Of a stretch of 64,000 nt of DNA, positions 44,455 to 54,197 are shown in pieces. The translations under genes were made by a program, and so were the position numbers. Under the pieces are notes generated by a model. It was not told where the DNA came from and did no database searches. It saw nothing but the letters and a program-made list of their open reading frames with translations. Source of the DNA: Thiotrichaceae bacterium UBA7357 (lineage in GTDB: Bacteria; Pseudomonadota; Gammaproteobacteria; Eutrophobiales; Eutrophobiaceae). Position 1 is the first letter of the stretch. Every line of letters begins with the position of its first letter. The stretch is from contig DKOR01000035.1 of NCBI GenBank assembly GCA_002470825.1, positions 1-64,000 on the forward strand, in the 5' to 3' direction.

Positions 44455-44724
44455 ATGGCGATAAGTTGTGAACAAAAAGCAGGAATAGTTAAAGATTATC
44501 AGCGTGGTACAAATGACACCGGTTCACCAGAAGTTCAGGTGGCACTGCTTACAAATCGTATCATAGATCTTTCAGGACATTTTAAACAACACAGCAAAGA
44601 CCATCATTCAAGACAAGGATTATTACGAATGATTAACCAACGACGCAAATTGCTTGATTATCTAAAAGATAAAGACCTGAATCGATATCGTGATTTGATT
44701 GGTCGCCTTGGTTTACGTAAATAA
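44455..44724 (+). CDS. rpsO: 30S ribosomal protein S15
   Basis: 89 residues, family length. Conserved helices: DTGSPEVQVALLTNRIIDLSGHF-type core (split as NDTGSPEVQVALLTNRI and HSKDHHSRQGLLRMINQRRKLL). Binds the 16S central domain. Ribosome-binding site GCGAGGGGC precedes the ATG. In E. coli S15 represses its own mRNA. Confidence 0.96.
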   Translation: MAISCEQKAGIVKDYQRGTNDTGSPEVQVALLTNRIIDLSGHFKQHSKDHHSRQGLLRMINQRRKLLDYLKDKDLNRYRDLIGRLGLRK

Positions 44725-44766
44725 TACTCTTGCTGGCGAATTTGCCAATGATTAAACAATATCAAC

Positions 44767-44788
44767 AAACCCGCTTTTGCGGGTTTTA
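44767..44788 (+). terminator. Terminator between rpsO and pnp
   Basis: AAACCCGC TTTT GCGGGTTT (44767-44786) with T-rich end. Positioned 43 nt after the rpsO stop, as in E. coli. Confidence 0.88.
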
Positions 44789-44850
44789 CACTTTCACAAT
44801 TCAATATAATCTATAAAATCAACTTCAACATTTTTTGTTAGGGAAAATTC

Positions 44851-46950
44851 ATGAGCGTGGTCATAAAAGAATTTGAGTTCGGTAATCATAAAGTAACTCT
44901 TGAAACAGGCAGGATAGCCAGACAAGCATCTGGTGCTGTCATGGTTAGCATGGGAGATACAGTTCTGCTGATCACTTGTGTTGCTAAAAAAGAAGCAAGA
45001 GAAGGGCAAGACTTCTTTCCTTTGACCGTTGACTATCAAGAAAAAACCTATGCTGCTGGAAAAATACCGGGCGGTTTTTTCAAACGAGAAGGTCGTCCTT
45101 CGGAGAAAGAAACATTAACTTGTCGTCTGATAGATCGGCCGATCAGACCATTATTTCCGAAAGATTTTAAGAATGAAATACAGATTATCGTGACGGTCAT
45201 GTCACTCGACCCTGATATTAACCCAGATATTCCGGCCATCATTGGTGCTTCCGCAGCTGTGAGTCTTACAGGAGCACCTTTTAGTGGCCCTGTAGGTGCT
45301 GCACGTGTTGGTTATATTGATGGAGAGTATGTACTCAATCCGTCATATTCAGCATTAGAATCATCACAATTAGAATTGGTTGTTGCAGGCACGGATAGCT
45401 CTGTACTGATGGTTGAGTCTGAAGCAAAGCAATTACCAGAAGATATCATGTTAGGCGCTGTTATGTTTGGACACGAACAGTTTCAAGTTGTCATTGAAAA
45501 TATCAAAGCCTTAGCTGAAGATGCAAACACGAAATCTTGGGATTGGACTCCAAAAATAAAAGATGAGGCATTAATAAACGAAGTTCAATCGCGAGCAGGT
45601 GATTTAGTTCGAGAAGCATATAGCATACAAGACAAGCTTGAACGTAAAGAACGTTTAGGGGAAATTAAAAAAGAAGTTATCGAAGCGATGACTGAAGATG
45701 AAGATTTGCAATGGTCTGGCGGTTCGATTGCAGAAGAAATAGAAGCTCTCGAAAGTCATATTGTACGTAGCAGTGTGTTATCAGGTGAAAACCGTATAGA
45801 TGGTCGTGATTCAAAAACGATACGACCAATAACTGTTGAAACAGGCATATTGCCACGGACACATGGTTCAGCGTTATTCACACGTGGTGAAACACAGGCT
45901 ATTGTCGTTGTTACTTTAGGTACACAACGTGACTCACAAATCATTGATGCAATTGAAGGATCTTATAAAGATCCTTTCATGTTTCATTACAATTTCCCTC
46001 CATTTTGCGTAAATGAAACTGGACGTGTGGGTACGCCAAAGCGTCGTGAGATTGGTCACGGTCGTTTAGCAAAACGCGGTATTTTAGGTGTTATGCCGGA
46101 TATGGAAACATTTCCATATTCTATTCGTGTTGTTTCAGAAATAACCGAATCTAATGGTTCAAGTTCTATGGCTTCAGTTTGCGGTAGTAGTCTGGCATTG
46201 ATGGATGCCGGTGTTGAGTTGGATGCTCCTGTAGCGGGTATCGCTATGGGATTGATTAAAGAGGCAAATAAGTTTGTTGTTCTTTCCGATATCATGGGAG
46301 ATGAAGATCACTTAGGTGATATGGATTTCAAGGTCGCAGGTTCTGAAAATGGAATTACAGCTCTACAAATGGACATTAAAATTGATGGTATTACTAAAGA
46401 AATTATGGATGTAGCATTGACCCAAGCGAAAGAAGGTCGTTTGCATATTTTGAGTAAAATGAATGATGTATTAAAAATGCATAATGAAGAAATGTCAGAG
46501 TTTGCACCTCGCATAACTACAATAAAGATTCATCCAGATAAAATTCGTGATGTTATTGGTAAAGGTGGCGCCACTATTCGAGCAATTACTGAAGAGACAG
46601 GTGCCACCATCGATATTGATGACGATGGAACGGTTAAAATTGCTGCCACTGATAAGGCTGCCGGTGATGCGGCACTAAAACGTGTTGAACAAATTACAGC
46701 TGATATTGAAGTTGGTAAGATTTACGAGGGTAAAGTAGCAAAATTAATGGATTTTGGTGCCTTTGTGAACATATTACCGGGTAAAGATGGTTTGGTACAT
46801 ATTTCACAAATTTGTGAAGAACGCGTTGAAAATGTCAGTGATAAGCTTACTGAAGGTGATATGGTACAGGTTAAAGTACTTGAAGTTGATCGCCAAGGTC
46901 GTGTAAGGCTCAGTATGAAGGCTGTACATGAATCCGAACCTAGTAAATAA
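44851..46950 (+). CDS. pnp: Polyribonucleotide nucleotidyltransferase
   Basis: Phosphorolytic 3'-5' exoribonuclease. 699 residues: two RNase PH-like domains separated by an all-alpha domain (KLERKERLGEIKKEVIEAM), then KH (DKIRDVIGKGGATIRAI, about 556-615) and S1 (GKIYEGKVAKLMDFGAFVNI, about 622-692). The phosphate-binding GSSSMASVCGSSLALMDAG stretch is intact. Follows rpsO behind a terminator. Confidence 0.97.
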   Translation: MSVVIKEFEFGNHKVTLETGRIARQASGAVMVSMGDTVLLITCVAKKEAREGQDFFPLTVDYQEKTYAAGKIPGGFFKREGRPSEKETLTCRLIDRPIRPLFPKDFKNEIQIIVTVMSLDPDINPDIPAIIGASAAVSLTGAPFSGPVGAARVGYIDGEYVLNPSYSALESSQLELVVAGTDSSVLMVESEAKQLPEDIMLGAVMFGHEQFQVVIENIKALAEDANTKSWDWTPKIKDEALINEVQSRAGDLVREAYSIQDKLERKERLGEIKKEVIEAMTEDEDLQWSGGSIAEEIEALESHIVRSSVLSGENRIDGRDSKTIRPITVETGILPRTHGSALFTRGETQAIVVVTLGTQRDSQIIDAIEGSYKDPFMFHYNFPPFCVNETGRVGTPKRREIGHGRLAKRGILGVMPDMETFPYSIRVVSEITESNGSSSMASVCGSSLALMDAGVELDAPVAGIAMGLIKEANKFVVLSDIMGDEDHLGDMDFKVAGSENGITALQMDIKIDGITKEIMDVALTQAKEGRLHILSKMNDVLKMHNEEMSEFAPRITTIKIHPDKIRDVIGKGGATIRAITEETGATIDIDDDGTVKIAATDKAAGDAALKRVEQITADIEVGKIYEGKVAKLMDFGAFVNILPGKDGLVHISQICEERVENVSDKLTEGDMVQVKVLEVDRQGRVRLSMKAVHESEPSK

Positions 46951-46977
46951 CAGATTCGATGATGTAAAGTTAGTAAA

Positions 46978-47000
46978 AAAGGGCTTTTAGCCCTATTTTT
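46978..47000 (+). terminator. Terminator after pnp
   Basis: AGGGCT TTT AGCCCT (46980-46994) followed by ATTTTT. It lies between convergent genes and could serve both. Confidence 0.8.
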
Positions 47001-47024
47001 ATAAATGCATCTGGATGAGACTCC

Positions 47025-47510
47025 TTAATGTAGCTGACTTGTATATGTTCGTTCATTAAATTGACCAATCTGCCATTCTGATCGTTTGATACTTTGTAAC
47101 AATAGCAAATAGAACATATAGAGTAGGGTGTCATTCAAGGTTAAGCTAATACCTTCTTTTGTTTCGGATTTAAATTCTAGAACTAAGTCGCCACTAGCAT
47201 TGGTCCCCGCCTTTATGCCAAAGGCCAATAGACCACTATTTCCTAATGGTTGATTTATTGATTTTTCTTCAGTATACGGTGTATCAAAATCACCGTCTGT
47301 ATAGATTTTTTTAGGTTCTTTTATATAGCTCGATGACATAGTTCCGTCACGTTTTTCGATTTCTTTATACAGAATATCAAGTAGTAGTTTTGTAAATCGA
47401 CGCGTTAACCAAACTAAATATTCATTATTATTTTTTGTTGAAGTACGTATTAGTATTCGATCTTCCTTATTTGAATATTGTGCGTTGATTTGATGAAGTA
47501 TATCAGCCAT
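47025..47510 (-). CDS. Conserved-looking protein of unknown function
   Basis: 161-residue cytoplasmic protein; I do not recognise the family. No signal peptide or membrane segment. It starts MADILHQINAQYSNKEDRIL, has an N-terminal part on the theme of RTSTKNNNEYLVWLTRRF and a C-terminal helical, hydrophobic stretch (LTLNDTLLYMFYLLLLQSIK). The codon use is like that of its neighbours, so it is likely a real gene. Convergent with pnp; upstream is a long non-coding stretch. Confidence 0.75.
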   Translation of the reverse strand: MADILHQINAQYSNKEDRILIRTSTKNNNEYLVWLTRRFTKLLLDILYKEIEKRDGTMSSSYIKEPKKIYTDGDFDTPYTEEKSINQPLGNSGLLAFGIKAGTNASGDLVLEFKSETKEGISLTLNDTLLYMFYLLLLQSIKRSEWQIGQFNERTYTSQLH

Positions 47511-48302
47511 GGGTTAGTATAATTTAACTAGTTTGTATAAAAAGAATAATTTCTGCTTTATTAAGGCTAACTATTTTCAACAGCTTTATAAAAGACAATA
47601 TTTATTTTTTGATATAATTGATGCAATAGCTATATAGTTCAAAATGGCTAGACCCTTTGAAAGGGACAGCCAACACGTATCATGAACGCCGAGTATGCAA
47701 ATGTATAGCATAAACATTGTAACCATAATCAATCTTATCTATTTTATTAGTTATGCGTTCTGTGATGACGGATTGTTGTTTAGGAAGGGTTGCTTCAAAT
47801 AATATATTGTTTTCTGCGAGAGGATGCTGTCCTCATCAATATGATGGAAAAAAGTGTTGTTAATTTTAGTTGTGTTAGATATTCGTGGTATCTTGATCAA
47901 TTCTTTATATTAATAATGAGTTTAGATAGTTAAATTATTTCTACGATTACTTCTTGTATTATTAAATGGTTAATAAAAGCACCGGTCGTCGCAAAAATAA
48001 AACGTATGATGTTGTGTACAGGCCTTATCCTCTTGTTGCTCTATGTCGCATGATTTTTGACTTTATAATAATGTAGAGTAACCCAAAGTTAACGGACTAT
48101 GATAAAGCAGAATTTAAAACGGTTTCGATCGAGGTTGGATCGCGAAACTTGGAAACTTGTCTATGGTATTGAAAAATAGAAATTTTATAACAGTAGATGT
48201 ATTGCCCAAGCTGTTTTCTGGTATTTGTCAGAATATTGGTAGTTTATTCATGGAAGATGCTCGATTAAATAACAAGAAAGTCTTGACGCTCTATAAAAAA
48301 TT
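47511..48302. other. Long gene-poor intergenic region
   Basis: 792 nt between divergently transcribed unknown genes. All frames are short. A 47-codon frame starting at ATG 48162 and ending in the next gene start is the longest coding trace and looks random. A TTGACG at about 48283 lies close to the following gene, but without a spaced -10. No tRNA or obvious structured RNA was found. Confidence 0.5.
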
Positions 48303-49037
48303 ATGATTAGTCAATCTTCATTGTTTATTAGCTCGTGGAAGAACTTTTGTTTTGTTTCTTTATTTATTTTAATGATCTTCTCAGGTTGTTCAAAAAAAGA
48401 GCTATCGTATTTTCCGCTTAGTAATGGTTATAAATGGCGATACGATGTCTTGTTAGAAACGAGAGATGGTATACAGAAACAAAAATATATTCTCAATAAT
48501 CTTGGAAAACGTGAACTAAATGGGGTACCTGTGTACTTAAGAGAGTCACTTGATGGGACCGTTTTTTATTATTTAGACTCGGATGAAGGAATTTATTATC
48601 TTGGCAACAGAAATAATAATAAAATTAAACCAGAATTCAACAAAGACAAAAAGCTAGTTATTCCAGAAATACACACGGTGAATAAAAAATGGAAACAAGC
48701 AACAATAACAAAACTGCTGAAGAAGACAGGACCACCACAAAAAACAGTATTTGAAATATTTGCGAGGGTAGAATTAGAAGTAGAGATTGAGACACTAGAT
48801 GCGGTGGTTAATGTTCCAGCAGGGCGATTTAAAAATTGCATGAAAATCACAATGAGAGGCTCATCGTTTAAAGATGCAGGAAATTATGTTGGCCTAACGT
48901 TAGTGGGTGTAGAACAGACTAGTTGGTATGCAAGAGGTGTTGGCTTAGTCAAAATGGAACGTATTGAAACAACTAAAAGTAATGCCTTAGATAAGGGGAC
49001 ATTGCTTATAGAATTGGCAAGTTTTGAGACAGATTAG
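48303..49037 (+). CDS. Putative lipoprotein of unknown function
   Basis: 244-residue secreted protein. Basic start, hydrophobic segment and lipobox FSGC (Cys29) point to lipid anchoring. FPLSNGYKWRYD and the C-terminal NVPAGRFKNCMKI followed by WYARGVGLVKMER are motifs I know from uncharacterised beta-rich lipoproteins in many bacteria; the function is not known. Single-gene unit with long flanking gaps. Confidence 0.8.
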   Translation: MISQSSLFISSWKNFCFVSLFILMIFSGCSKKELSYFPLSNGYKWRYDVLLETRDGIQKQKYILNNLGKRELNGVPVYLRESLDGTVFYYLDSDEGIYYLGNRNNNKIKPEFNKDKKLVIPEIHTVNKKWKQATITKLLKKTGPPQKTVFEIFARVELEVEIETLDAVVNVPAGRFKNCMKITMRGSSFKDAGNYVGLTLVGVEQTSWYARGVGLVKMERIETTKSNALDKGTLLIELASFETD

Positions 49038-49499
49038 AGTAATAATTTTTAGGATGAGTTTTTAAAATCAATAATCCTTTCTTTAGCACTAATTTTTAGT
49101 TTCACCTTATTTTGAGAAAACTATCAACGATAATATCTATTAATATTACATAAATAATTACAGATTTGTTGGCTTATATATTTGCTTTTACTCACAGAAA
49201 TAAGCGTTTGACTTTGCTTTAGAGCACTGCGAAGGTCTTTTTTTTCAAGTAAACTCATCAAATGAATTAAAATAAACATATTAATCAGTACTATACGGAA
49301 TTATTGTGATAATTACATTGATATAAAAAAGTGAGAGCGTTACAACACTTTTTATAAATAAATCTAATAGTTTTTGGTGTATTGTCAAACTATCGTCTTT
49401 AACTTCCTTTTTTGGGGTTTTTACGTACAATAGCGATTCTTTTTAGATGAGTACTTTCTGCTCGTTGTAAATGTCAGAATAAATGAGGTCACCAGAATA
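49038..49499. other. Intergenic region before the rpsP operon
   Basis: 462 nt. A TACAAT (49426-49431) is a plausible -10 for rpsP; the -35 is unclear. The last part carries GAGGTCACC as ribosome-binding site. No gene or RNA recognised. Confidence 0.45.
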
Positions 49500-49757
49500 A
49501 TGGTAACAATTAGAATGTCGCGAACAGGCACAAAGAAAAAGCCTTTTTATCATATTGTAGTTACAGATAGCCGCAATAAACGTGATGGACGTTCAATAGA
49601 ACGTCTTGGTTTTTTCAATCCGGGTGCAATAGGTCAAGAAGTTCCTCTGAAGCTAGACGTGGAACGTATCAATTACTGGTTGTCAAAAGGTGCGCAGACA
49701 TCTGAACGCGTAGCAAAATTGCTCAAAGATAACGCAAAAGCAGTTACTGCCGCGTAG
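49500..49757 (+). CDS. rpsP: 30S ribosomal protein S16
   Basis: 85 residues. MVTIRMSRTGTKKKPFYHIV, DSRNKRDGRSIERLGFFNP and INYWLSKGAQTSERVAKLL are typical S16 sequence. First gene of the rpsP-rimM-trmD-rplS operon, standard in bacteria. Confidence 0.97.
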   Translation: MVTIRMSRTGTKKKPFYHIVVTDSRNKRDGRSIERLGFFNPGAIGQEVPLKLDVERINYWLSKGAQTSERVAKLLKDNAKAVTAA

Positions 49758-49827
49758 TATATAACTTAAAGTCTATTGTCTAAAAAAATTAGATATTTAG
49801 GCAACAAATATATTAGCATCTGATTTG

Positions 49828-50352
49828 ATGCAAGAAAATATAAATCCAATTGTTGTTGGTCGTATTGGAGGTGTGTATGGCGTTCGTGGTTGGTTAAAGA
49901 TCGAATCGCATACTAGGCCAAAAGAAAACATTTTTACTTATTCTCCTTTATTGATTCACATTGATTCAGAATGGCAACAAGTAAAGATAGAAGAGTTCCA
50001 ACAACGCGGTAATGATCGTCTATTAATAAAGTTAAAAGGAATAAACACACCTGAAAAAGCGAGAGAGTATGTTTATTGTGAATTAGCTTTGGAGCAAGAG
50101 AAATTGCCCACACTGACCGAGGGGGAATATTATTGGCATGATTTAATAGGTCTTGAAGTATACAATCAAGATCAAATAAACCTTGGCAAGATTAAGAACA
50201 TAGTTGAAACCGGTGCCAATGATGTTCTGGTTATAAATAAGATTGGTGAAAATAAAATCGAGACTCTAATACCGCTAGTAATGGGTGTATATGTAAAAAG
50301 AGTTGATTTAATTGATAAAACGATATTCGTCGACTGGCTTATTGAAGAATAA
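49828..50352 (+). CDS. rimM: Ribosome maturation factor RimM
   Basis: Binds S19 in 30S assembly. 174 residues from ATG 49828. VVGRIGGVYGVRGWLKIES starts the N-terminal RimM domain, and EGEYYWHDLIGLEVYN starts the PRC-barrel domain; IPLVMGVYVKRVDLIDKTI closes it. One-base overlap with trmD (AATG). Confidence 0.95.
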   Translation: MQENINPIVVGRIGGVYGVRGWLKIESHTRPKENIFTYSPLLIHIDSEWQQVKIEEFQQRGNDRLLIKLKGINTPEKAREYVYCELALEQEKLPTLTEGEYYWHDLIGLEVYNQDQINLGKIKNIVETGANDVLVINKIGENKIETLIPLVMGVYVKRVDLIDKTIFVDWLIEE

Positions 50353-51101
50353 TGTACCAACTAGATGTGATAACGCTTTTTCCTGAGATGGTCTCTACCG
50401 TGTTTGAGCATGGCGTCATTGGAAGAGCTGTAAAAGATAAATTGCTAGAGTATAGAGCCTGGAATCCACGAAATTTTAGCAACTATAAACACAGTACTGT
50501 GGATGATCGGTCTTATGGTGGTGGTCCGGGAATGGTAATGATGTATGAACCTATCAGTTCAGCTATTGCCAAGGCTAAGATAGCTCAACCAGCGGGTAAG
50601 GTGATTTATTTATCACCACAAGGAAGACGACTCGATAATAATGGGGTGCGTGAATTATCTGAAAGGGACGGAATGATATTAGTCTCTGGCCGGTATGAGG
50701 GTATTGACCAACGGCTAATAAACTTTGAGATAGATGAGGAATGGTCTATTGGTGACTATGTTCTTAGCGGTGGCGAACTGGCAGCAATGGTATTAATTGA
50801 TACTGTTTGTCGAACTTTACCTGGTGTTTTAGGCCACAAAGATTCAGTAAAAAAAGATTCATTTGTTGACGGTTTACTGGACTATCCGCATTATACGCGT
50901 CCAGAGCAGATAAATGGTCTGTCTGTGCCTGATATATTGTTGAGTGGAGACCATAATGAAATACGACGTTGGCGGTTAAAACAGGCACTTGGCAAGACTT
51001 GGCAGGCGCGGTCAGATTTAATAGAAATGATTGAGCTCGATAAAGAACAAAAAAGATTGTTGCAAGAATTCATTTTTGAATTTGAACAAACGAATAGTTA
51101 A
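50352..51101 (+). CDS. trmD: tRNA (guanine-37-N1)-methyltransferase
   Basis: Methylates G37 next to the anticodon, SPOUT fold with a knotted SAM site. 249 residues; DVITLFPEMVSTVFEHGVIG, DDRSYGGGPGMVMMYEP, YLSPQGRRLDNNGV and SIGDYVLSGGELAAMVLIDT are all conserved, as is the C-terminal DIL segment. Confidence 0.97.
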   Translation: MYQLDVITLFPEMVSTVFEHGVIGRAVKDKLLEYRAWNPRNFSNYKHSTVDDRSYGGGPGMVMMYEPISSAIAKAKIAQPAGKVIYLSPQGRRLDNNGVRELSERDGMILVSGRYEGIDQRLINFEIDEEWSIGDYVLSGGELAAMVLIDTVCRTLPGVLGHKDSVKKDSFVDGLLDYPHYTRPEQINGLSVPDILLSGDHNEIRRWRLKQALGKTWQARSDLIEMIELDKEQKRLLQEFIFEFEQTNS

Positions 51102-51130
51102 TAATACGTAATAGTGATTGGAGTATGAAA

Positions 51131-51487
51131 ATGTCGAACATAATTGAACAACTTGATGCCGAACAAATGACACGCAAAGTTCCTGAATTTGGTCCAGGTG
51201 ACACTGTTGTAGTCCAAGTCAAAGTAAAAGAAGGACAACGTGAACGTTTACAGGCTTTTGAAGGTGTTGTCATAGCGGTCAAAAATCGTGGCCTAAATTC
51301 AGCCTTCACCGTGCGTAAAATTTCTTACGGCGAAGGTGTTGAGCGTGTTTTTCAGACTCACAGCCCCAGTGTTGCAGAGATTCAAGTTAAACGAAGAGGT
51401 GATGTGCGCCGTGCAAAATTGTATTATATGCGCAACCTTCGCGGTAAAGCAGCTCGCATTAAAGAGAAAATTAAGGTTAAAAAATAG
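51131..51487 (+). CDS. rplS: 50S ribosomal protein L19
   Basis: 118 residues. Start ATG 51131 (MSNIIEQLDAEQM) chosen because GGAG (51120-51123) is 7 nt away; the ATG at 51125 would be too close. GPGDTVVVQVKVKEG, RLQAFEGVVIAVKNRG and the KLYYMRNLRGKAARIKEK end are family text. Last gene of the rpsP operon. Confidence 0.96.
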   Translation: MSNIIEQLDAEQMTRKVPEFGPGDTVVVQVKVKEGQRERLQAFEGVVIAVKNRGLNSAFTVRKISYGEGVERVFQTHSPSVAEIQVKRRGDVRRAKLYYMRNLRGKAARIKEKIKVKK

Positions 51488-51646
51488 TCATCCAAACAAA
51501 TTTCATAAGGTGGGCTGGTTAGTACAGCTCGGTGTATGTAATATCCAATTTAACAATTCATTGGCTCCGAGCTGCTTGAAAATAATATACACACAAGATA
51601 CAAGTAAAGTATATCGTCATACATTAACAGGGTTAGTTGCTTAGAT

Positions 51647-52567
51647 ATGAATCACGCTTCTGATCACCAATTGAATATCTTAAAAAAATCTAAATACGTT
51701 ATTGACACTTTTCTGGACGCGTTGTGGATGGAACGTGGTCTAAGTGAGAATACACTTTCTGCATACCGTAGTGATCTAATACATTTCTTAACATGGTTAG
51801 AGCCTAAAAATATCAGATTAGTGAAAGTACAAATGAAAAATATTCTTGCATATTTATCATCGATGGAGAATGTATCAGCTCGAACTGTTGCGCGAAGATT
51901 ATCAAGTCTGCGAAGATTATATGAATATTTATTGAAAGAAGATCAGATAAATCAAAACCCGCTAACCAATGTTGATGCTCCAAGACTCGGACGAATATTA
52001 CCAAAATCACTAACTGAAGTAGAAGTAGAAGCATTACTTAATGCTCCTAATATCAAACAAGCTACTGGTGTGAGAGATAAAACTATGCTTGAGCTTCTTT
52101 ATGCTACAGGCTTGAGAGTGACCGAACTTGTCGGATTAACAATTCATCAAGTCAATTTAAGACAAGGTGTCGTGCGAGTAATAGGGAAGGGAAATAAAGA
52201 ACGTTTAGTACCAATGGGAGAAGAGGCTAATTATTGGTTGGAACATTATTTGTCTTCAACACGCAGTGAAATTCTTAATGATAGTACCACAGACTCGATG
52301 TTTCCAAGTAATCGCGGTAAAGCAATGACGCGTCAAAATTTTTGGTACATGGTAAAACGTTATGCAAAAATCGCCGAAATTCAAAAAATATTATCACCAC
52401 ATATCCTGCGACATGCATTCGCAACACATTTAATAAATCATGGTGCTGATTTAAGAGTTGTGCAGATGTTATTGGGCCATAGTGATATTTCTACTACACA
52501 GATATATACACATATTGCTAGAGAACGATTGAAAGATTTGCATGTTGAACATCATCCAAGAGGATAA
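51647..52567 (+). CDS. xerD: Tyrosine recombinase XerD
   Basis: Resolves chromosome dimers at dif with XerC and FtsK. 306 residues: SAM-like N-terminal domain (MERGLSENTLSAYRSDLIHF) and catalytic domain with Arg in ATGLRVTELVGL, Lys in GKGNKERLVP, HxxR in SPHILRHAFATHL, His in LLGHSDISTTQIYTH and the nucleophile Tyr. The order xerD-dsbC marks it as the housekeeping XerD, not a phage integrase. Confidence 0.94.
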   Translation: MNHASDHQLNILKKSKYVIDTFLDALWMERGLSENTLSAYRSDLIHFLTWLEPKNIRLVKVQMKNILAYLSSMENVSARTVARRLSSLRRLYEYLLKEDQINQNPLTNVDAPRLGRILPKSLTEVEVEALLNAPNIKQATGVRDKTMLELLYATGLRVTELVGLTIHQVNLRQGVVRVIGKGNKERLVPMGEEANYWLEHYLSSTRSEILNDSTTDSMFPSNRGKAMTRQNFWYMVKRYAKIAEIQKILSPHILRHAFATHLINHGADLRVVQMLLGHSDISTTQIYTHIARERLKDLHVEHHPRG

Positions 52568-52686
52568 ATAATTGTTAATTAGTTAATATAAGTGAAAAAA
52601 AGCCCTGTATAATATTTCTAAATTTTATGTGTTCAAGTATATCGTCTCTAACAGTCAAGTTTTTCCAGCTTTGTTTAGGAGTTAAT

Positions 52687-53394
52687 ATGAAATTTAGTAA
52701 GTTTTTATTGATGGGTGTAATAATCTCATTTCCCACTTTAGCTAAAGATAACCTTGACGCTGAATTAACTCTAGCCTTGTCAAGATTACTTCCTGATGTT
52801 GAGATAGACAATGTTTCACCAACACCTATCAAAGATCTTTATCAGGTGGTGATAGGCACTGACGTGATCTATATTACGCGTGATGGAAATTATGTTATAA
52901 AAGGTGACATACTAGATCTAGAAGAACGTCGAAATCTAACAGAAGATATTCGTGCTGGATCCAGAATGAAGATTCTAAATAACATCAATGAAAGTGATTA
53001 TATAGAGTTCTCATCTATAAATATGCAAGATGCAATTTATGTATTTACAGATGTTGATTGTGGGTATTGCAGGAAATTGCATTTAGATGTTCCTAAATTG
53101 AATTCATTGGGTGTGACAGTTCGTTATTTAGCCTATCCTCGGGCGGGTATTGATTCTGTCGTAGGCCAAGAAATGAGTAATGTTTGGTGCGCTAAAGATA
53201 GACAAAAAGCATTAACAGCAGCAAAAAACAGAGAGTCTATCGAAAATAAATCTTGTGATGATCCGGTTGCTGAACAATACGCTCTAGGAAAGAAGCTCGG
53301 CGTACGAGGTACCCCTACAATTTATTTACAGAATGGTAAAATTCTCCCCGGCTATATGCCACCAGATGAAATTATTAAACAATTGAATCGTTAG
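52687..53394 (+). CDS. dsbC: Thiol:disulfide interchange protein DsbC
   Basis: Periplasmic disulfide isomerase. Start ATG 52687 with TAGGAG upstream; signal peptide MKFSKFLLMGVIISFPTLAK. N-terminal dimerisation domain, then thioredoxin domain with CGYC (Cys125, Cys128) and cis-Pro in RGTPTIYL. 235 residues. A second Cys pair (WCAKD and SCDDP) matches the structural disulfide of DsbC. Confidence 0.95.
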   Translation: MKFSKFLLMGVIISFPTLAKDNLDAELTLALSRLLPDVEIDNVSPTPIKDLYQVVIGTDVIYITRDGNYVIKGDILDLEERRNLTEDIRAGSRMKILNNINESDYIEFSSINMQDAIYVFTDVDCGYCRKLHLDVPKLNSLGVTVRYLAYPRAGIDSVVGQEMSNVWCAKDRQKALTAAKNRESIENKSCDDPVAEQYALGKKLGVRGTPTIYLQNGKILPGYMPPDEIIKQLNR

Positions 53395-53407
53395 TTATCT
53401 AACATTA

Positions 53408-54139
53408 TTAATTTGAATTGAGACCTAATCCGTTTATTGATTTGATAATAGCTGTAGAGATACGGTCATCCTTCTCATGGTTAATCACTTTTATAGGCAA
53501 GAAGCTTAAATCGTAAGCGCACCATAAATAGGTCTCTTGCTTACTATTCAACTTGTGACGAGCAAGCTTAATGGTATTAAACATACCTAGTGGAGTTTTT
53601 ATCACTTCATCTGCTATATATTCAAATTGGTACTCTTTTATTTTTCCTCCATCAGCAATAAGATAAATTTTTGGTATGATCCCTGATTTTAAATCAGACA
53701 TAATAGCTAGTTGATAGAGTAATTTATCAAGCACTCCAGGTTGAGTTTCCATACGCCATGTCTTATCGTTAATACGATTTTCGATTTGTTTTGTTTGCCA
53801 ATTAAAATTAATTTCAACGATTCGTTTTGACTCCTTTTTAGTGTGATTGTATGTATAATGTAAGGGTGTAAAAATCGATTCGATTAAATCCCAGTTGCTG
53901 ATTTCAAGAATATGGATTTTTTTAAAAAGTGAAATTAAACCAGTGGTTTTACTCTCGGAACGAAAAACGAATTTCCCATCCTCTCCTTGAAAAAATCGAC
54001 GTTCTATAAGACCTACTTTTGTATCGTTACTGTACAAGATGTAATTTGCCTCAAAAAAACCCGGCATTTCATTTTCTGCAATGCAAAATGGTGCATATAA
54101 CATCAAGTAAAGTAAAAATAGATGCTTTTTAATCAACAT
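53408..54139 (-). CDS. DUF3108 periplasmic protein
   Basis: 243 residues with signal peptide (MLIKKHLFLLYLMLYAPFCIA). The body is beta-rich: FEANYILYSNDTKVGLIERR, SKTTGLISLFKKIHILEIS and FTPLHYTYNHTKKESKR fit the DUF3108 family of predicted periplasmic proteins, whose function is unknown. It converges on dsbC with only 13 nt between. Confidence 0.82.
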   Translation of the reverse strand: MLIKKHLFLLYLMLYAPFCIAENEMPGFFEANYILYSNDTKVGLIERRFFQGEDGKFVFRSESKTTGLISLFKKIHILEISNWDLIESIFTPLHYTYNHTKKESKRIVEINFNWQTKQIENRINDKTWRMETQPGVLDKLLYQLAIMSDLKSGIIPKIYLIADGGKIKEYQFEYIADEVIKTPLGMFNTIKLARHKLNSKQETYLWCAYDLSFLPIKVINHEKDDRISTAIIKSINGLGLNSN

Positions 54140-54197
54140 ATTAAATACTATGATAATTATCGTATGTTAAAATTTCTGTATCGAGCAAAATAAAAGA

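Noticed and set aside
48162..48305. 47-codon frame just before the lipoprotein gene
   Set aside because: No ribosome-binding site or recognisable pattern; overlaps the next start by chance.
51647..52567. Possible phage or integron integrase
   Set aside because: Full-length XerD next to dsbC and behind rplS is the housekeeping recombinase; no att sites or cargo genes.
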